A stretch of DNA of 64,000 bases from Flavobacterium pectinovorum (GTDB lineage: Bacteria > Bacteroidota > Bacteroidia > Flavobacteriales > Flavobacteriaceae), in NCBI RefSeq assembly GCF_900142715.1, contig NZ_FRBX01000003.1, forward strand, positions 62,001-126,000, written 5' to 3'. Of this stretch, positions 55,903-63,924 are shown in pieces (the stretch's first letter is position 1; every line of letters starts with the position of its first letter). The notes beneath the pieces were generated by a model. The model ran no database searches and was not told the DNA's origin. It saw only the letters and a list, made by a program, of their open reading frames with translations. A program made the translations under genes and the position numbers.

Positions 55903-56961
55903 TTAATATGTTTTGTTGATTAAATAAAAATCAGCCAAAACAATCGCGGCCATTGCTTCAACAATAGGCACTGCACGAGGTACAACACACGGATCATGAC
56001 GGCCTTTACCGGTCATTGGTGTGATATTTCCTTTATTATCAAGTGAATCCTGAGTTTGCATGATAGTAGCAACGGGTTTAAAAGCTACTCTGAAATAAAT
56101 ATCCATTCCGTTGCTTATTCCACCCTGAATTCCTCCGGAAAGATTTGTTTTTGTAGTTCCGTCAGGATTGTATAAATCGTTGTGTTCGCTTCCTTTCATT
56201 TCAGAACCCAAAAATCCGCTTCCGTATTCAAAACCTTTTACGGCATTTATAGAAAGCATTGCTTTTCCTAATTCAGCATGAAGTTTATCAAAAACAGGTT
56301 CGCCTAAACCAACCGGAACATTTTGAATCACACAGGAAACAACACCGCCAACAGTATCTCCCTGTTTGCGAATATCACGAATATATTCTTCCATAATCGC
56401 TGCTGATTTTTCGTCAGGACAACGAACAGGGTTACTTTCAATTTTAGAAAAATCCAATTCCTGATAAGGTGTATCTAAATGAATAGGTCCAACAGAAGAA
56501 ACGTAAGCATTAATTTTAATTTCGGGTAACATTTGCTTAGCAATTGCACCTGCAACTACTCTGCTTGCTGTTTCACGTGCAGAGCTTCTTCCGCCACCGC
56601 GATAATCACGAAAACCATACTTTTGATCATACACATAGTCTGCATGGCTTGGTCTGTAATTGTCTTTTATATGAGAGTAATCGTCTGATTTTTGATTGGT
56701 ATTCGGAATAATAAAACCTATTGGAGTTCCCGTAGTTTTACCTTCAAATATTCCTGATAAAAACTGAACCGCATCCGGTTCTTTACGTTGGGTTACGATT
56801 GCAGATTGTCCTGGTTTTCTGCGTGACATTTCAACTTCAATCGCTTCTAAGTCAAGTTGTATTCCCGACGGGCAACCGTCTATAATTCCGCCTAAAGCTT
56901 CTCCGTGTGATTCTCCAAATGTGGTTACTTTATATAGTGTGCCGTAGCTATTTCCTGCCAT
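55903..56961 (-). CDS. aroC: Chorismate synthase
   Basis: A 352-residue protein of standard length. Signatures: [18 protein letters not shown] near the N-terminus, [73 protein letters not shown] and [18 protein letters not shown]. It makes chorismate from EPSP using reduced flavin. No other shikimate gene is nearby. A TACATTTG -7 element lies at 56978-56985. Confidence 0.97.
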   Translation of the reverse strand: MAGNSYGTLYKVTTFGESHGEALGGIIDGCPSGIQLDLEAIEVEMSRRKPGQSAIVTQRKEPDAVQFLSGIFEGKTTGTPIGFIIPNTNQKSDDYSHIKDNYRPSHADYVYDQKYGFRDYRGGGRSSARETASRVVAGAIAKQMLPEIKINAYVSSVGPIHLDTPYQELDFSKIESNPVRCPDEKSAAIMEEYIRDIRKQGDTVGGVVSCVIQNVPVGLGEPVFDKLHAELGKAMLSINAVKGFEYGSGFLGSEMKGSEHNDLYNPDGTTKTNLSGGIQGGISNGMDIYFRVAFKPVATIMQTQDSLDNKGNITPMTGKGRHDPCVVPRAVPIVEAMAAIVLADFYLINKTY

Positions 56962-56977
56962 TGTAATTTGTTTTGAG

Positions 56978-56985
56978 CAAATGTA
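56978..56985 (-). promoter_or_regulatory. -7 promoter element (TACATTTG) of aroC
   Basis: Matches TAnnTTTG, 17 bp before the aroC ATG, giving a very short leader. No clear -33 TTG. Confidence 0.4.
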
Positions 56986-57149
56986 AGTTTTATGAATTAA
57001 ATTAAAAAATTTAAAATTGGTATTATTAAATAAAGGTTAAGTTGTTTAAAAATCACAATTTATTAAAATTGTAGCCAAATTGGTAACCTTTTGATAAAAC
57101 AAATCTCGTGTTAGATTCTTTTATTTGTTAAACTTCAAAATAAGAAAAA

Positions 57150-57974
57150 TTGAAAAAGAGAAATGTCGAGTTGGTCATTCTATCAGATGTCCATTTAGGA
57201 ACTTACGGTAGCCACGCCAAAGAACTAAACAACTATCTATCAAGTATAAAACCCAAAACATTAGTCTTAAATGGCGATATAATTGATGCCTGGCAATTTA
57301 GAAAATCATACTTTCCAAAAGCCCATTTGAGGGTGATTCAAAAAGTAATCGGAATGGCTTCCAAAGGCACAAAAGTGTATTACATTACCGGAAACCACGA
57401 CGAAATTCTAAGAAAATTTACAGATATGAATATGGGTAATTTTGCTCTTGTCGATAAATTAGTTTTAGAATTAGACGATAAAAAAGCATGGATTTTTCAC
57501 GGAGACGTTTTTGATGCTTCTGTACAACATTCAAAATGGATCGCAAAATTGGGTGGTTTAGGTTATGATTACCTCATTCTTACGAACCGTTTTGTCAATT
57601 GGATATTATCTAAACTGGGCCGCGAACCTTATTCATTTTCCAAAAAAATAAAAGCAAGCGTAAAAAAAGCAGTTAAATTCATTTCTGATTTCGAAACTAC
57701 AGCTACTGATTTAGCTATAGAAAAAAACTACGATTATGTAATTTGCGGTCATATTCATGAACCTAAAATTATCAAAAAAGAAAACAAACACGGTTCTACA
57801 TTATATTTAAATTCAGGGGATTGGGTCGAGAATTTAACAGCTTTAGAATACCACAAAAAACGCTGGAAATTATTTTCGTATTCTCAAACTAACTTCACAG
57901 AAGAAGAAAATCTTTTTGAAATGGAAGACATTCTGAGCAACCATTTAATTACCTCTATTCTAAAACAAAAATAA
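57150..57974 (+). CDS. UDP-2,3-diacylglucosamine diphosphatase-like metallophosphoesterase (LpxH family)
   Basis: 274 residues from TTG 57150. An in-frame TAA lies just upstream (57141) and no ATG is available before the first motif, so the TTG start is well supported. Calcineurin-like metal motifs in order: ILSDVHLG, LNGDIIDAW, TGNHDE, HGDVFD and CGHIHEP. This pattern fits LpxH-type enzymes that cut UDP-diacylglucosamine to lipid X in lipid A synthesis. Other members of the same branch have unknown substrates. The C-terminal part (about 140-190) forms a helical insert typical of LpxH2-like proteins. Confidence 0.85.
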   Translation: MKKRNVELVILSDVHLGTYGSHAKELNNYLSSIKPKTLVLNGDIIDAWQFRKSYFPKAHLRVIQKVIGMASKGTKVYYITGNHDEILRKFTDMNMGNFALVDKLVLELDDKKAWIFHGDVFDASVQHSKWIAKLGGLGYDYLILTNRFVNWILSKLGREPYSFSKKIKASVKKAVKFISDFETTATDLAIEKNYDYVICGHIHEPKIIKKENKHGSTLYLNSGDWVENLTALEYHKKRWKLFSYSQTNFTEEENLFEMEDILSNHLITSILKQK

Positions 57975-58131
57975 CGCTCAATTAATAAATTGCTTCGGAC
58001 TTAAATAGCAAATTGATTTTTAAACAGACTTGCAAATAAGTCAAAATGTAAATTATATAACAATTTTATAGAATCTTATACGTTTTGACTTTTAGAGTAA
58101 TTGTAAGTTTGAATAAAAATTAATAACAATC

Positions 58132-58629
58132 ATGAAAAAAATCATTTTATCTGCCTTTATGCTGTTAGGTTTAGCGTTTACAGCGCAATCACAAGAAATT
58201 TCAAAAAATGCACTGGGATTACGTCTGGGCGACAACAACGGTTTTGGAGGCGAAGTATCTTATCAATTGGGATTAAACCAAAAGAACAGGCTTGAATTTG
58301 ATTTAGGCTGGAGAAACAGCAGCGATGTAGATGCTATTAAGGCTGTTGCACTTTATCAATGGGTTTGGAATATCGATGGAGGTTTTAACTGGTACGCAGG
58401 TGTCGGTGGAGGTGTTGCCGCTTGGGATCATGATTATTACTACGATAACGGAAGATATAATGATAGCGGAACTTATGTTTTTGCAGCTGGAGATATTGGT
58501 ATAGAATATAGATTTTCTGAAGTGCCAATTACATTATCATTAGACGCAAGACCTGAAATTGGTTCTGGATATTATGACGATGACAATTTTGGATTTGATG
58601 TAGGTTTAGGAGTTAAATTCAGATTCTAA
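58132..58629 (+). CDS. Small outer-membrane beta-barrel protein
   Basis: 165 residues with signal peptide (ends FTAQSQ). The rest shows alternating aromatic and glycine beta strands (ALGLRLGDNNGFGGEVSYQLGL, RLEFDLGWR, WYAGVGGGVAAWDHDYYYDNG, IGIEYRF, GFDVGLGVKFRF) with the final Phe typical of barrel proteins. About eight strands, OmpX-size. Function unknown. A DHDYYYDNG-RYNDSG loop is rich in Asp and Tyr and probably faces outward. Confidence 0.8.
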   Translation: MKKIILSAFMLLGLAFTAQSQEISKNALGLRLGDNNGFGGEVSYQLGLNQKNRLEFDLGWRNSSDVDAIKAVALYQWVWNIDGGFNWYAGVGGGVAAWDHDYYYDNGRYNDSGTYVFAAGDIGIEYRFSEVPITLSLDARPEIGSGYYDDDNFGFDVGLGVKFRF

Positions 58630-58660
58630 AATATTAAAGTAAAAAATAATTGTAAAAAAG

Positions 58661-58692
58661 AAACCTGTCGCTTTAAAACGACAGGTTTTTTT
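58661..58692 (+). terminator. Terminator after the beta-barrel gene
   Basis: A perfect 10-bp stem AAACCTGTCG / CGACAGGTTT with an 8-nt loop and a T run, 32 bp after the stop. Confidence 0.88.
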
Positions 58693-58764
58693 TATGATTT
58701 AATTTTGCTTCAGGTTTCAGGTTTGTTTTGTTTCAGGTTCTGCTAATTGCTAATTCTAAAACAT

Positions 58765-58827
58765 TGTCAGGCTAAGCGGAGTCGAAGCCTTTGTTGCGTT
58801 GACTTCGACTCCGCTCAGCATGTGACA
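58765..58827. repeat. AAGCGGAGTCGAAG inverted repeat
   Basis: Arms CTAAGCGGAGTCGAAG (58772-58787) and CTTCGACTCCGCTCAG (58803-58818), with TGTCA and TGACA at the outer ends. It lies between convergent genes. A single related arm (CTGAGCGAAGTCGAA) is at about 60584-60598. Confidence 0.65.
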
Positions 58828-58851
58828 ACAATAGCCTTTTACCTCAAAAAA

Positions 58852-59274
58852 TTATTTAACAATAATTTCTTTCTTAGAATGAACTCTCACAACTGTATAA
58901 GGATAAGTAATTACCTGCATCGTCATAGCATCTGCAGCCGGCCCTTTTTCTTTCACTGTAATAATGATATTTTTATCCGTTTCTTCTACTTTTTCAACAC
59001 TAATCGAATAACCGCCAGTGTTCTTTTCTCCCATATTCAGAATAACATAATTCGAATTATTTATATCGGCCTGTTTCATTTTATCAGCCAAAAGTGGGTC
59101 ATTCTCGAGCATTTTAATTTCATTTGGCTCTGTTAAGATTTCAAAAAACTTAATATTTCCGCCACCATCAGATTGTTCTGTTAAAACTTCATAAAGTGCT
59201 TTTGAATCAGATCCTTTTTTTGCTCCGCAGGAAATTAAAACAAAAACTGTTAAAACCGAAATAACTTTTTTCAT
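58852..59274 (-). CDS. PrcB-like lipoprotein
   Basis: 140 residues, lipobox LISC (Cys16). The C-terminal ~60 residues (GEKNTGGYSISVEKVEETDKNIIITV..., MQVITYPYTVVRV) match the PrcB C-terminal domain: the TGGYSI motif and a final V-I-T-x-P-Y block. PrcB stabilises the PrtP/PrcA protease in Treponema. In Bacteroidota such small lipoproteins have no assigned role. It starts 16 bp after the bshA stop and is probably translated from the same transcript. Confidence 0.8.
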   Translation of the reverse strand: MKKVISVLTVFVLISCGAKKGSDSKALYEVLTEQSDGGGNIKFFEILTEPNEIKMLENDPLLADKMKQADINNSNYVILNMGEKNTGGYSISVEKVEETDKNIIITVKEKGPAADAMTMQVITYPYTVVRVHSKKEIIVK

Positions 59275-59289
59275 CTGTTTATTTTTTAA

Positions 59290-60435
59290 TTACTGTTTTT
59301 CGTATTTATAATCATCAATTGCTCTTTGGTAAAGTGCTTCATATTTTGGCAATATATTTTTAATATCAAATTTTTTCGCAACCTCTAAGGCATTTGCTTT
59401 AAATTCATTCAAAACAGCATCATCTTTTAAGATTTTAATGGCGTTTGCAGCCATTTCGTCGACATCTCCAACATTACTCAAATAACCTGAGTAGCCATCA
59501 AAATTTACTTCAGGCAAACCACCGGAATTACTCGAAATAACCGGAACGCCGCATGCCATAGCTTCCAAAGCCGCCAAACCAAAACTTTCCGTTTCTGACG
59601 GAAGTAAAAACAAATCGGTTAAAAGTAAAATTTTATCAATTTCATTACTGTTACCAAAGAAAATAACCTTGTCGTGAATTCCTAATTCCATGCATAAAGC
59701 TTCTGCTTTTTCTTTTTCAGGACCATCACCAACCATCATTAATTTAGCAGGCATTACTTTTTGAATATTGTAGAAAATTTTAATAATATCCGGAATACGT
59801 TTTACCTTTCTAAAGTTACTGATATGCGTAATAATACGCTCATTTTCCTTTGCCATAACAGAACGATGACAAGGCGCTAACGGGTCTTTTTTAACTTTAT
59901 CCAGTTCTATAAAATTCGGAATCACTTTTATTTTATTCTTGATTTTGAATAATTTCAAAGTATCATCTTTCAAACTCTGCGAAACCGAAGTTACATAATC
60001 TGATTTATTAATACTAAAAGTCACCGCCGGTTTATAAAAAGGGTGATTTCCTACCAATGTAATATCTGTACCATGAAGCGTTGTAATCATCGGAAGATTA
60101 ATTCCTTCATTTTTCAACATTTGCTTCGCCATATAACCCGCATACGCATGCGGAATAGCATAATGTACATGCAGTAATTCAATCTTATATAATTTCACCA
60201 TATCAACCAATTTGCTCGATAAAGCCAACTCATAAGGCTGATAATGGAAAAGAGGATATTCAGGAACGTTTACTTCGTGATAATGAACATTAGGGTTTAA
60301 AAGTGCCAATCTTACCGGCTGACTATAAGTAATAAAATGGATTTCGTGTCCGCGTCTGGCTAGTTCAAGGCCCAATTCTGTGGCTACAACCCCACTACCG
60401 CCAAATGTCGGATAACAAACTATAGCTATTTTCAT
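59290..60435 (-). CDS. bshA: N-acetyl-alpha-D-glucosaminyl L-malate synthase (bacillithiol pathway)
   Basis: A 381-residue GT4 glycosyltransferase. N-terminal YPTFGGSGVVATELGLELARRGHEIHFITY, HVHYAIPHAYAGYMAKQML and TTLHGTDITLVG are BshA hallmarks. The nucleotide-sugar site is PSETESFGLAALEAMACGVPVISSNSGGLPEV (E-x7-E). It joins UDP-GlcNAc to L-malate, the first step of bacillithiol synthesis. bshB and bshC are not in the window. A TATTTTTG -7-like element is at 60465-60472. The PrcB-like gene follows closely. Confidence 0.93.
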   Translation of the reverse strand: MKIAIVCYPTFGGSGVVATELGLELARRGHEIHFITYSQPVRLALLNPNVHYHEVNVPEYPLFHYQPYELALSSKLVDMVKLYKIELLHVHYAIPHAYAGYMAKQMLKNEGINLPMITTLHGTDITLVGNHPFYKPAVTFSINKSDYVTSVSQSLKDDTLKLFKIKNKIKVIPNFIELDKVKKDPLAPCHRSVMAKENERIITHISNFRKVKRIPDIIKIFYNIQKVMPAKLMMVGDGPEKEKAEALCMELGIHDKVIFFGNSNEIDKILLLTDLFLLPSETESFGLAALEAMACGVPVISSNSGGLPEVNFDGYSGYLSNVGDVDEMAANAIKILKDDAVLNEFKANALEVAKKFDIKNILPKYEALYQRAIDDYKYEKQ

Positions 60436-60669
60436 GTATTAAATTTAATAACTACGAAAGTACTCAAAAATAGCTTTTAATTGATCGTTTAAATTGTTAG
60501 ATTTTTGTGAATTATAGATTGATCAGATTATTAGAATGTTAGATTATAGACTTTTTTATAGAAATAGATTTTACTGTCATCCTGAGCGAAGTCGAACAAT
60601 TTTATACAACTCATAATGATAATTAATAGTTTTTATCAGGAGCAGAAAAAATTGTTTTTCAAGGCCACC

Positions 60670-60741
60670 TCCCCCGCTGTCCGCTATATCTTTTCCTTGC
60701 TAAAGAAGCAAGAAAAAGGATACCGCTCCCATCGGGGCTAG
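60670..60741 (-). repeat. REP-like palindromic element, copy 2
   Basis: Opposite orientation to copy 1 at 17381. Minus strand reads CTAGCCCCGATGGGAGCGGTATCC, stem, AGGAAAAGATATAGCGGACAGCGGG (given here in pieces: CTAGCCCCGATGGGAGCGG, AGGAAAAGATATAGCGGA). The hairpin tip is TTGCTTCTTTAGCAA instead of the GC palindrome of copy 1, yet still self-complementary. Confidence 0.72.
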
Positions 60742-60777
60742 ATTAGAGGTTTTTGTTTTTATAAGAACTTGATTCCT

Positions 60778-60823
60778 AAACCCGACAGTCCCGAAGCCTC
60801 GGGATAAAAACCTATCGGGGTTT
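60778..60823. repeat. AAACCCGACAG / TCCCGAAGCCTCGGGA dispersed element, copy 2
   Basis: Near copy of 41823-41867, with the perfect 16-bp palindrome at 60789-60804. Confidence 0.6.
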
Positions 60824-60876
60824 CTCGCAATTTATCTTCGTCAAAGTTTAAAACTTTGACAAAGATTCCCAAAATC

Positions 60877-60979
60877 TTGTCATTTCGACGGAGGAGAAAT
60901 CACACAAGAAACTCCATCTAGTATGTCAACCAATCTTTGTAGAATTACGCGTGTGATTTCTCCTCCGTCGAAATGACAA
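60877..60979. repeat. Inverted repeat with perfect 29-bp arms
   Basis: Left arm 60877-60905 begins TTGTCATTTCGACGGAGGAG. Right arm 60951-60979 is its exact complement, ending CGTCGAAATGACAA. The 45-bp interior is not repetitive. Arms of this type (TGTCATTTCGACG...) look like dispersed spacer elements seen in many Flavobacterium genomes. Confidence 0.8.
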
Positions 60980-61075
60980 ACAGACCTAACCTGAAATAAA
61001 AACAAACAATTTAATTCCACAAAAAAAGGCACAAAACCTAAGTTCCATGCCTTTTAAATATGTTATAAATTTCTC

Positions 61076-61558
61076 TTAGAAAAACCTGCTATGCCAACTA
61101 TCAGCGGCAGGTACTTCCCAGGATTCATTAAATTCTTCTATATTGTTTACCAGGTTATTAAAAACAATGGTGTTCTCAGAAACTGATTTATCCTTAACCA
61201 TTTTCTTAAAATCGATTAAAGGTTTGTGCGCGATATGTTCACCAAGTTTAAAAGTTACGTTCATTTTATCTAATAAATCAACGTTGTATTTTTTCTCTAA
61301 ACTCTGAATAAATTCAACAGAACTATCAATAGAACATCCCGTAGCCGCTTGTACATCCTGATTTACAGCTAATATGATAAATCGGTTATATTTTAAAAGA
61401 TATGAAGCTTCTAAACTAGTTCCGTGTGCTGCCCATTCTTCTACAAAAGCTTTTAGATCAGTTTCTATTTCAGAAAATTCTTCCTCAGAAAATTTTCTGT
61501 TCGATTGATAAATCCAGATTCTGGATTCACCAGGTAAATTTTCAAAAGGTATATACAT
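61076..61558 (-). CDS. Conserved cytoplasmic protein of unknown function (160 aa)
   Basis: 160 residues without signal or membrane segment. Features: SRIWIYQSNRKFSEEE, LKAFVEEWAAHGTSLEASYLLKYNRFIILAVNQDVQAATGCSIDSSVEFIQSLE, and a C-terminal DSWHSRFF. Homologues are, as I recall, widespread in Bacteroidota and often labelled ABC transporter ATPase, but there is no Walker A, Walker B or signature motif here. Cys in AATGCSID and several aromatic residues might be functional. It follows two Fe-S protein genes on the same strand with an 84-bp gap. Confidence 0.8.
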   Translation of the reverse strand: MYIPFENLPGESRIWIYQSNRKFSEEEFSEIETDLKAFVEEWAAHGTSLEASYLLKYNRFIILAVNQDVQAATGCSIDSSVEFIQSLEKKYNVDLLDKMNVTFKLGEHIAHKPLIDFKKMVKDKSVSENTIVFNNLVNNIEEFNESWEVPAADSWHSRFF

Positions 61559-61642
61559 TTTAATTCTTCTTTAGTTTAATTTGTTTCAAGTTTCAAGTTA
61601 ACGCCTTTGTTCCTTTGAACCTTTGGAACTTTGAACCTTTAT

Positions 61643-62434
61643 TTATAAATCCTGTGCATTAGCAATTAACTCTGCAATATCCATTACTTTCACTTGTCCT
61701 TCTTTTTCCTGATGTTTAATACCATCGGTTAACATTGTGTTACAGAAAGGGCAACCTGCGGCAATAATATCCGGTTTTACTTCCAGAGCATCTTCTGTAC
61801 GCAATACGTTTACTTCTTTATTTCCTGGCTCAGCATCTTTAAACATTTGTGCTCCACCGGCTCCACAACATAATCCGTTTGCTTTTGAGCGTTTCATTTC
61901 GACTAATTCAACATCTAATTTCTGAATTAAATCTCTTGGCGCTTCGTATACTTTATTTGCTCTTCCTAAATAACAAGGATCGTGAAACGTGATTTTTTTT
62001 CCTTTAAACTGTCCGCCTTCAACAGTTAATCTTCCATCATCAATTAATGACTTTAAAAACTCTGTATGGTGAATTACGTCGTATTGACCTCCTAATTCAG
62101 GATATTCATTCTTTAAAGTATTAAAACAATGCGGACAAGCTGTAACAATTTTTTTTGCTTCATAAGCATTTAGAACTTCAATGTTCATCATAGCCTGCAT
62201 TTGAAACAAAAACTCATTTCCTGCTCTTTTTGCCGGATCTCCAGTACAGCTTTCTTCAGTACCAAGTACAGCAAAAGAAACGTTTGTACGATTTAAAATA
62301 CGTACAAATGCTTTTGTAATTTTTTTTGCTCTATCATCAAAACTTCCTGCACAACCCACCCAAAACAAAACTTCTGGCTGTTTTCCTTCGGCAAGCATTT
62401 CTGCCATTGTTGGTACTACTAAACTTTCTGACAT
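61643..62434 (-). CDS. CCG-domain Fe-S protein (heterodisulfide reductase / LutA-like)
   Basis: 263 residues with two cysteine-rich CCG domains: the first around WVGCAGSFDDRAKK...TACPHCFNTLKNEYPELGG, the second around HDPCYLGR, GLCCGAGGAQMF, AAGCPFCNTML. These domains bind Fe-S or Zn and occur in heterodisulfide reductase B, succinate dehydrogenase E and LutA-type oxidases. It pairs with the membrane ferredoxin-like protein encoded just upstream, so an electron-transfer complex at the inner membrane is likely. The substrate is unknown. Confidence 0.9.
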   Translation of the reverse strand: MSESLVVPTMAEMLAEGKQPEVLFWVGCAGSFDDRAKKITKAFVRILNRTNVSFAVLGTEESCTGDPAKRAGNEFLFQMQAMMNIEVLNAYEAKKIVTACPHCFNTLKNEYPELGGQYDVIHHTEFLKSLIDDGRLTVEGGQFKGKKITFHDPCYLGRANKVYEAPRDLIQKLDVELVEMKRSKANGLCCGAGGAQMFKDAEPGNKEVNVLRTEDALEVKPDIIAAGCPFCNTMLTDGIKHQEKEGQVKVMDIAELIANAQDL

Positions 62435-62449
62435 CTTCCTTTTTTTGTT

Positions 62450-62574
62450 TTAATCGGTTAATCGTTTATTTGGTTAATCGTACTCTTTACTATAACCTGC
62501 ACTAAAAAACCTTAAATATTTTATTCATCAATTAAACGGTTAAACAAATAACCAATTCAACGATTAAACTATAA
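62450..62574. repeat. GGTTAATCG / AACGGTTAAAC word spacer
   Basis: Between the two Fe-S genes: TAATCGGTTAATCG, TTTGGTTAATCG and AATTAAACGGTTAAAC words, like those at 10350-10495. The left and right halves are partly complementary. Confidence 0.5.
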
Positions 62575-62576
62575 TT

Positions 62577-63908
62577 TTAATTTTCGTTTTTCCAATTCAA
62601 TCTATCTTGTTGATTGTATTGCCAAGGAGCCCCATTATTTTCGATATTGGTCATCATGGCATTTAATGACATAGGAGCAGCACTTTGTTCCATCACCAAA
62701 TAACGACGCATATCCATAATAATAGATAACGGACTAATATTTACCGGACATTCTTCAACACAGGCATTGCATGAAGTACATGCCCACAATTCTTCCGGAG
62801 TAATATAATCGTTTAATAATGTTTTATTATCAGGAACAAAAACACCTTTATTGGCATCTATATTTTTTCCTACTTCCTGTAAACGGTCTCTTGTATCCAT
62901 CATAATTTTACGAGGAGACAATTTTTTACCGGTTTGATTTGCAGGACATGCAGATGTACAACGTCCACATTCTGTACAGGTGTAAGCGTTTAATAACTGC
63001 ACCCAGTTTAAATCCTGAACATCACTTGCTCCAAATTTACTCGGCGCAGCATTTTCATCAACCGGAGCAGCAGCAAATGGGTCAGCATTAGGATCCATCA
63101 TTAATTTCACCTCTTTTGTAACTGACTCTAAATTATCAAATTTCCCTTTCGGATTTAAATCTGCAAAATAAGTATTTGGGAACGCTAAAAGGATATGCAA
63201 GTGTTTTGAGAAGTACAAATAGTTCATAAAAACTAAAATACCCGCAATGTGCAACCACCAAAATACTTCAAATAAAATCACTACTAATTCATTTGACATC
63301 CCGTTAAAAATAGGCGCAATGAATTGACTTACTGGGAAACTTCCCGCTTTATGAAAAACTCCACCCGGTACATTTTGCAAATGATAATCAGATGCATTCA
63401 TCAATAAAAACAAAATCATTAAAACTGTTTCAAAGTACAAAATGTAATTCGCATCACTTTTAGGGAATCCCTTTAAATCTGAATGTACAAAACGTTTTAA
63501 TCGGATCAGGTTTCTTCTTATCCAAAAAACAGTCACTGCAAAAATTACAAGGAAAGCCAATACTTCGAAAGAAGCAATTAAAACATCATAAACTACGCCC
63601 AAAAATGGGGCAAAAACTCTATGAGTTCCAATTAATCCATCAATGATGATTTCCAGTAATTCGATATTAATAATAATAAAACCTACATAGACAACAATAT
63701 GCAATGCACCCGCTACCGGACGTTTCACCATTTTAGATTGTCCAAGCGCAATCAAAGCCATGTTTGCCCAACGTGCCTTAGGATTGTCTTTTCGATCTAC
63801 ATCACCTCCTAAATTAATGTTTCGGATAATTTTTTTTACACTCGTTGCAAAAAAACCAAAACCAGCTATCAGAAGTATAGCGAATAAAATATTGTCTAAA
63901 TAACTCAT
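62577..63908 (-). CDS. Membrane-bound (4Fe-4S) dicluster protein
   Basis: 443 residues. N-terminal half with about five or six membrane spans (e.g. NILFAILLIAGFGFFATSV, LHIVVYVGFIIINIELLEIII, VLAFLVIFAVTVFWI, YFETVLMILFLLM, LVVILFEVFWWLHIAGILVFMNYL). The C-terminal half has two ferredoxin-like 4Fe-4S motifs, CTECGRCTSACP and CTSCNACVEECPV. The design resembles a membrane quinone-linked iron-sulfur oxidoreductase subunit (HdrC/NarI-like plus ferredoxin). Probably passes electrons between the quinone pool and the CCG protein encoded downstream. Confidence 0.9.
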   Translation of the reverse strand: MSYLDNILFAILLIAGFGFFATSVKKIIRNINLGGDVDRKDNPKARWANMALIALGQSKMVKRPVAGALHIVVYVGFIIINIELLEIIIDGLIGTHRVFAPFLGVVYDVLIASFEVLAFLVIFAVTVFWIRRNLIRLKRFVHSDLKGFPKSDANYILYFETVLMILFLLMNASDYHLQNVPGGVFHKAGSFPVSQFIAPIFNGMSNELVVILFEVFWWLHIAGILVFMNYLYFSKHLHILLAFPNTYFADLNPKGKFDNLESVTKEVKLMMDPNADPFAAAPVDENAAPSKFGASDVQDLNWVQLLNAYTCTECGRCTSACPANQTGKKLSPRKIMMDTRDRLQEVGKNIDANKGVFVPDNKTLLNDYITPEELWACTSCNACVEECPVNISPLSIIMDMRRYLVMEQSAAPMSLNAMMTNIENNGAPWQYNQQDRLNWKNEN

Positions 63909-63924
63909 TCTTTATTATTCTTAA

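Larger units (their letters stand above)
60436..61075. other. 640-bp gene-free spacer made of several dispersed repeats
   Basis: In order: bshA promoter region, a CTGAGCGAAGTCGAA word, REP-like copy 2 (60670-60741), AAACCCGACAG element copy 2 (60778-60823), a GTCAAAGTTT palindrome (about 60840-60860), and a 29-bp-arm inverted repeat (60877-60979). No convincing open frame. The 160-aa gene ends at 61076 on the minus strand. Confidence 0.75.

Noticed and set aside
60600..60730. Short open frame across the REP-like element
   Set aside because: The frame follows from the repeat sequence itself and has no ribosome-binding context or family match.
61076..61558. ABC transporter ATPase label
   Set aside because: No Walker A, Walker B or signature motif anywhere in the 160 residues.
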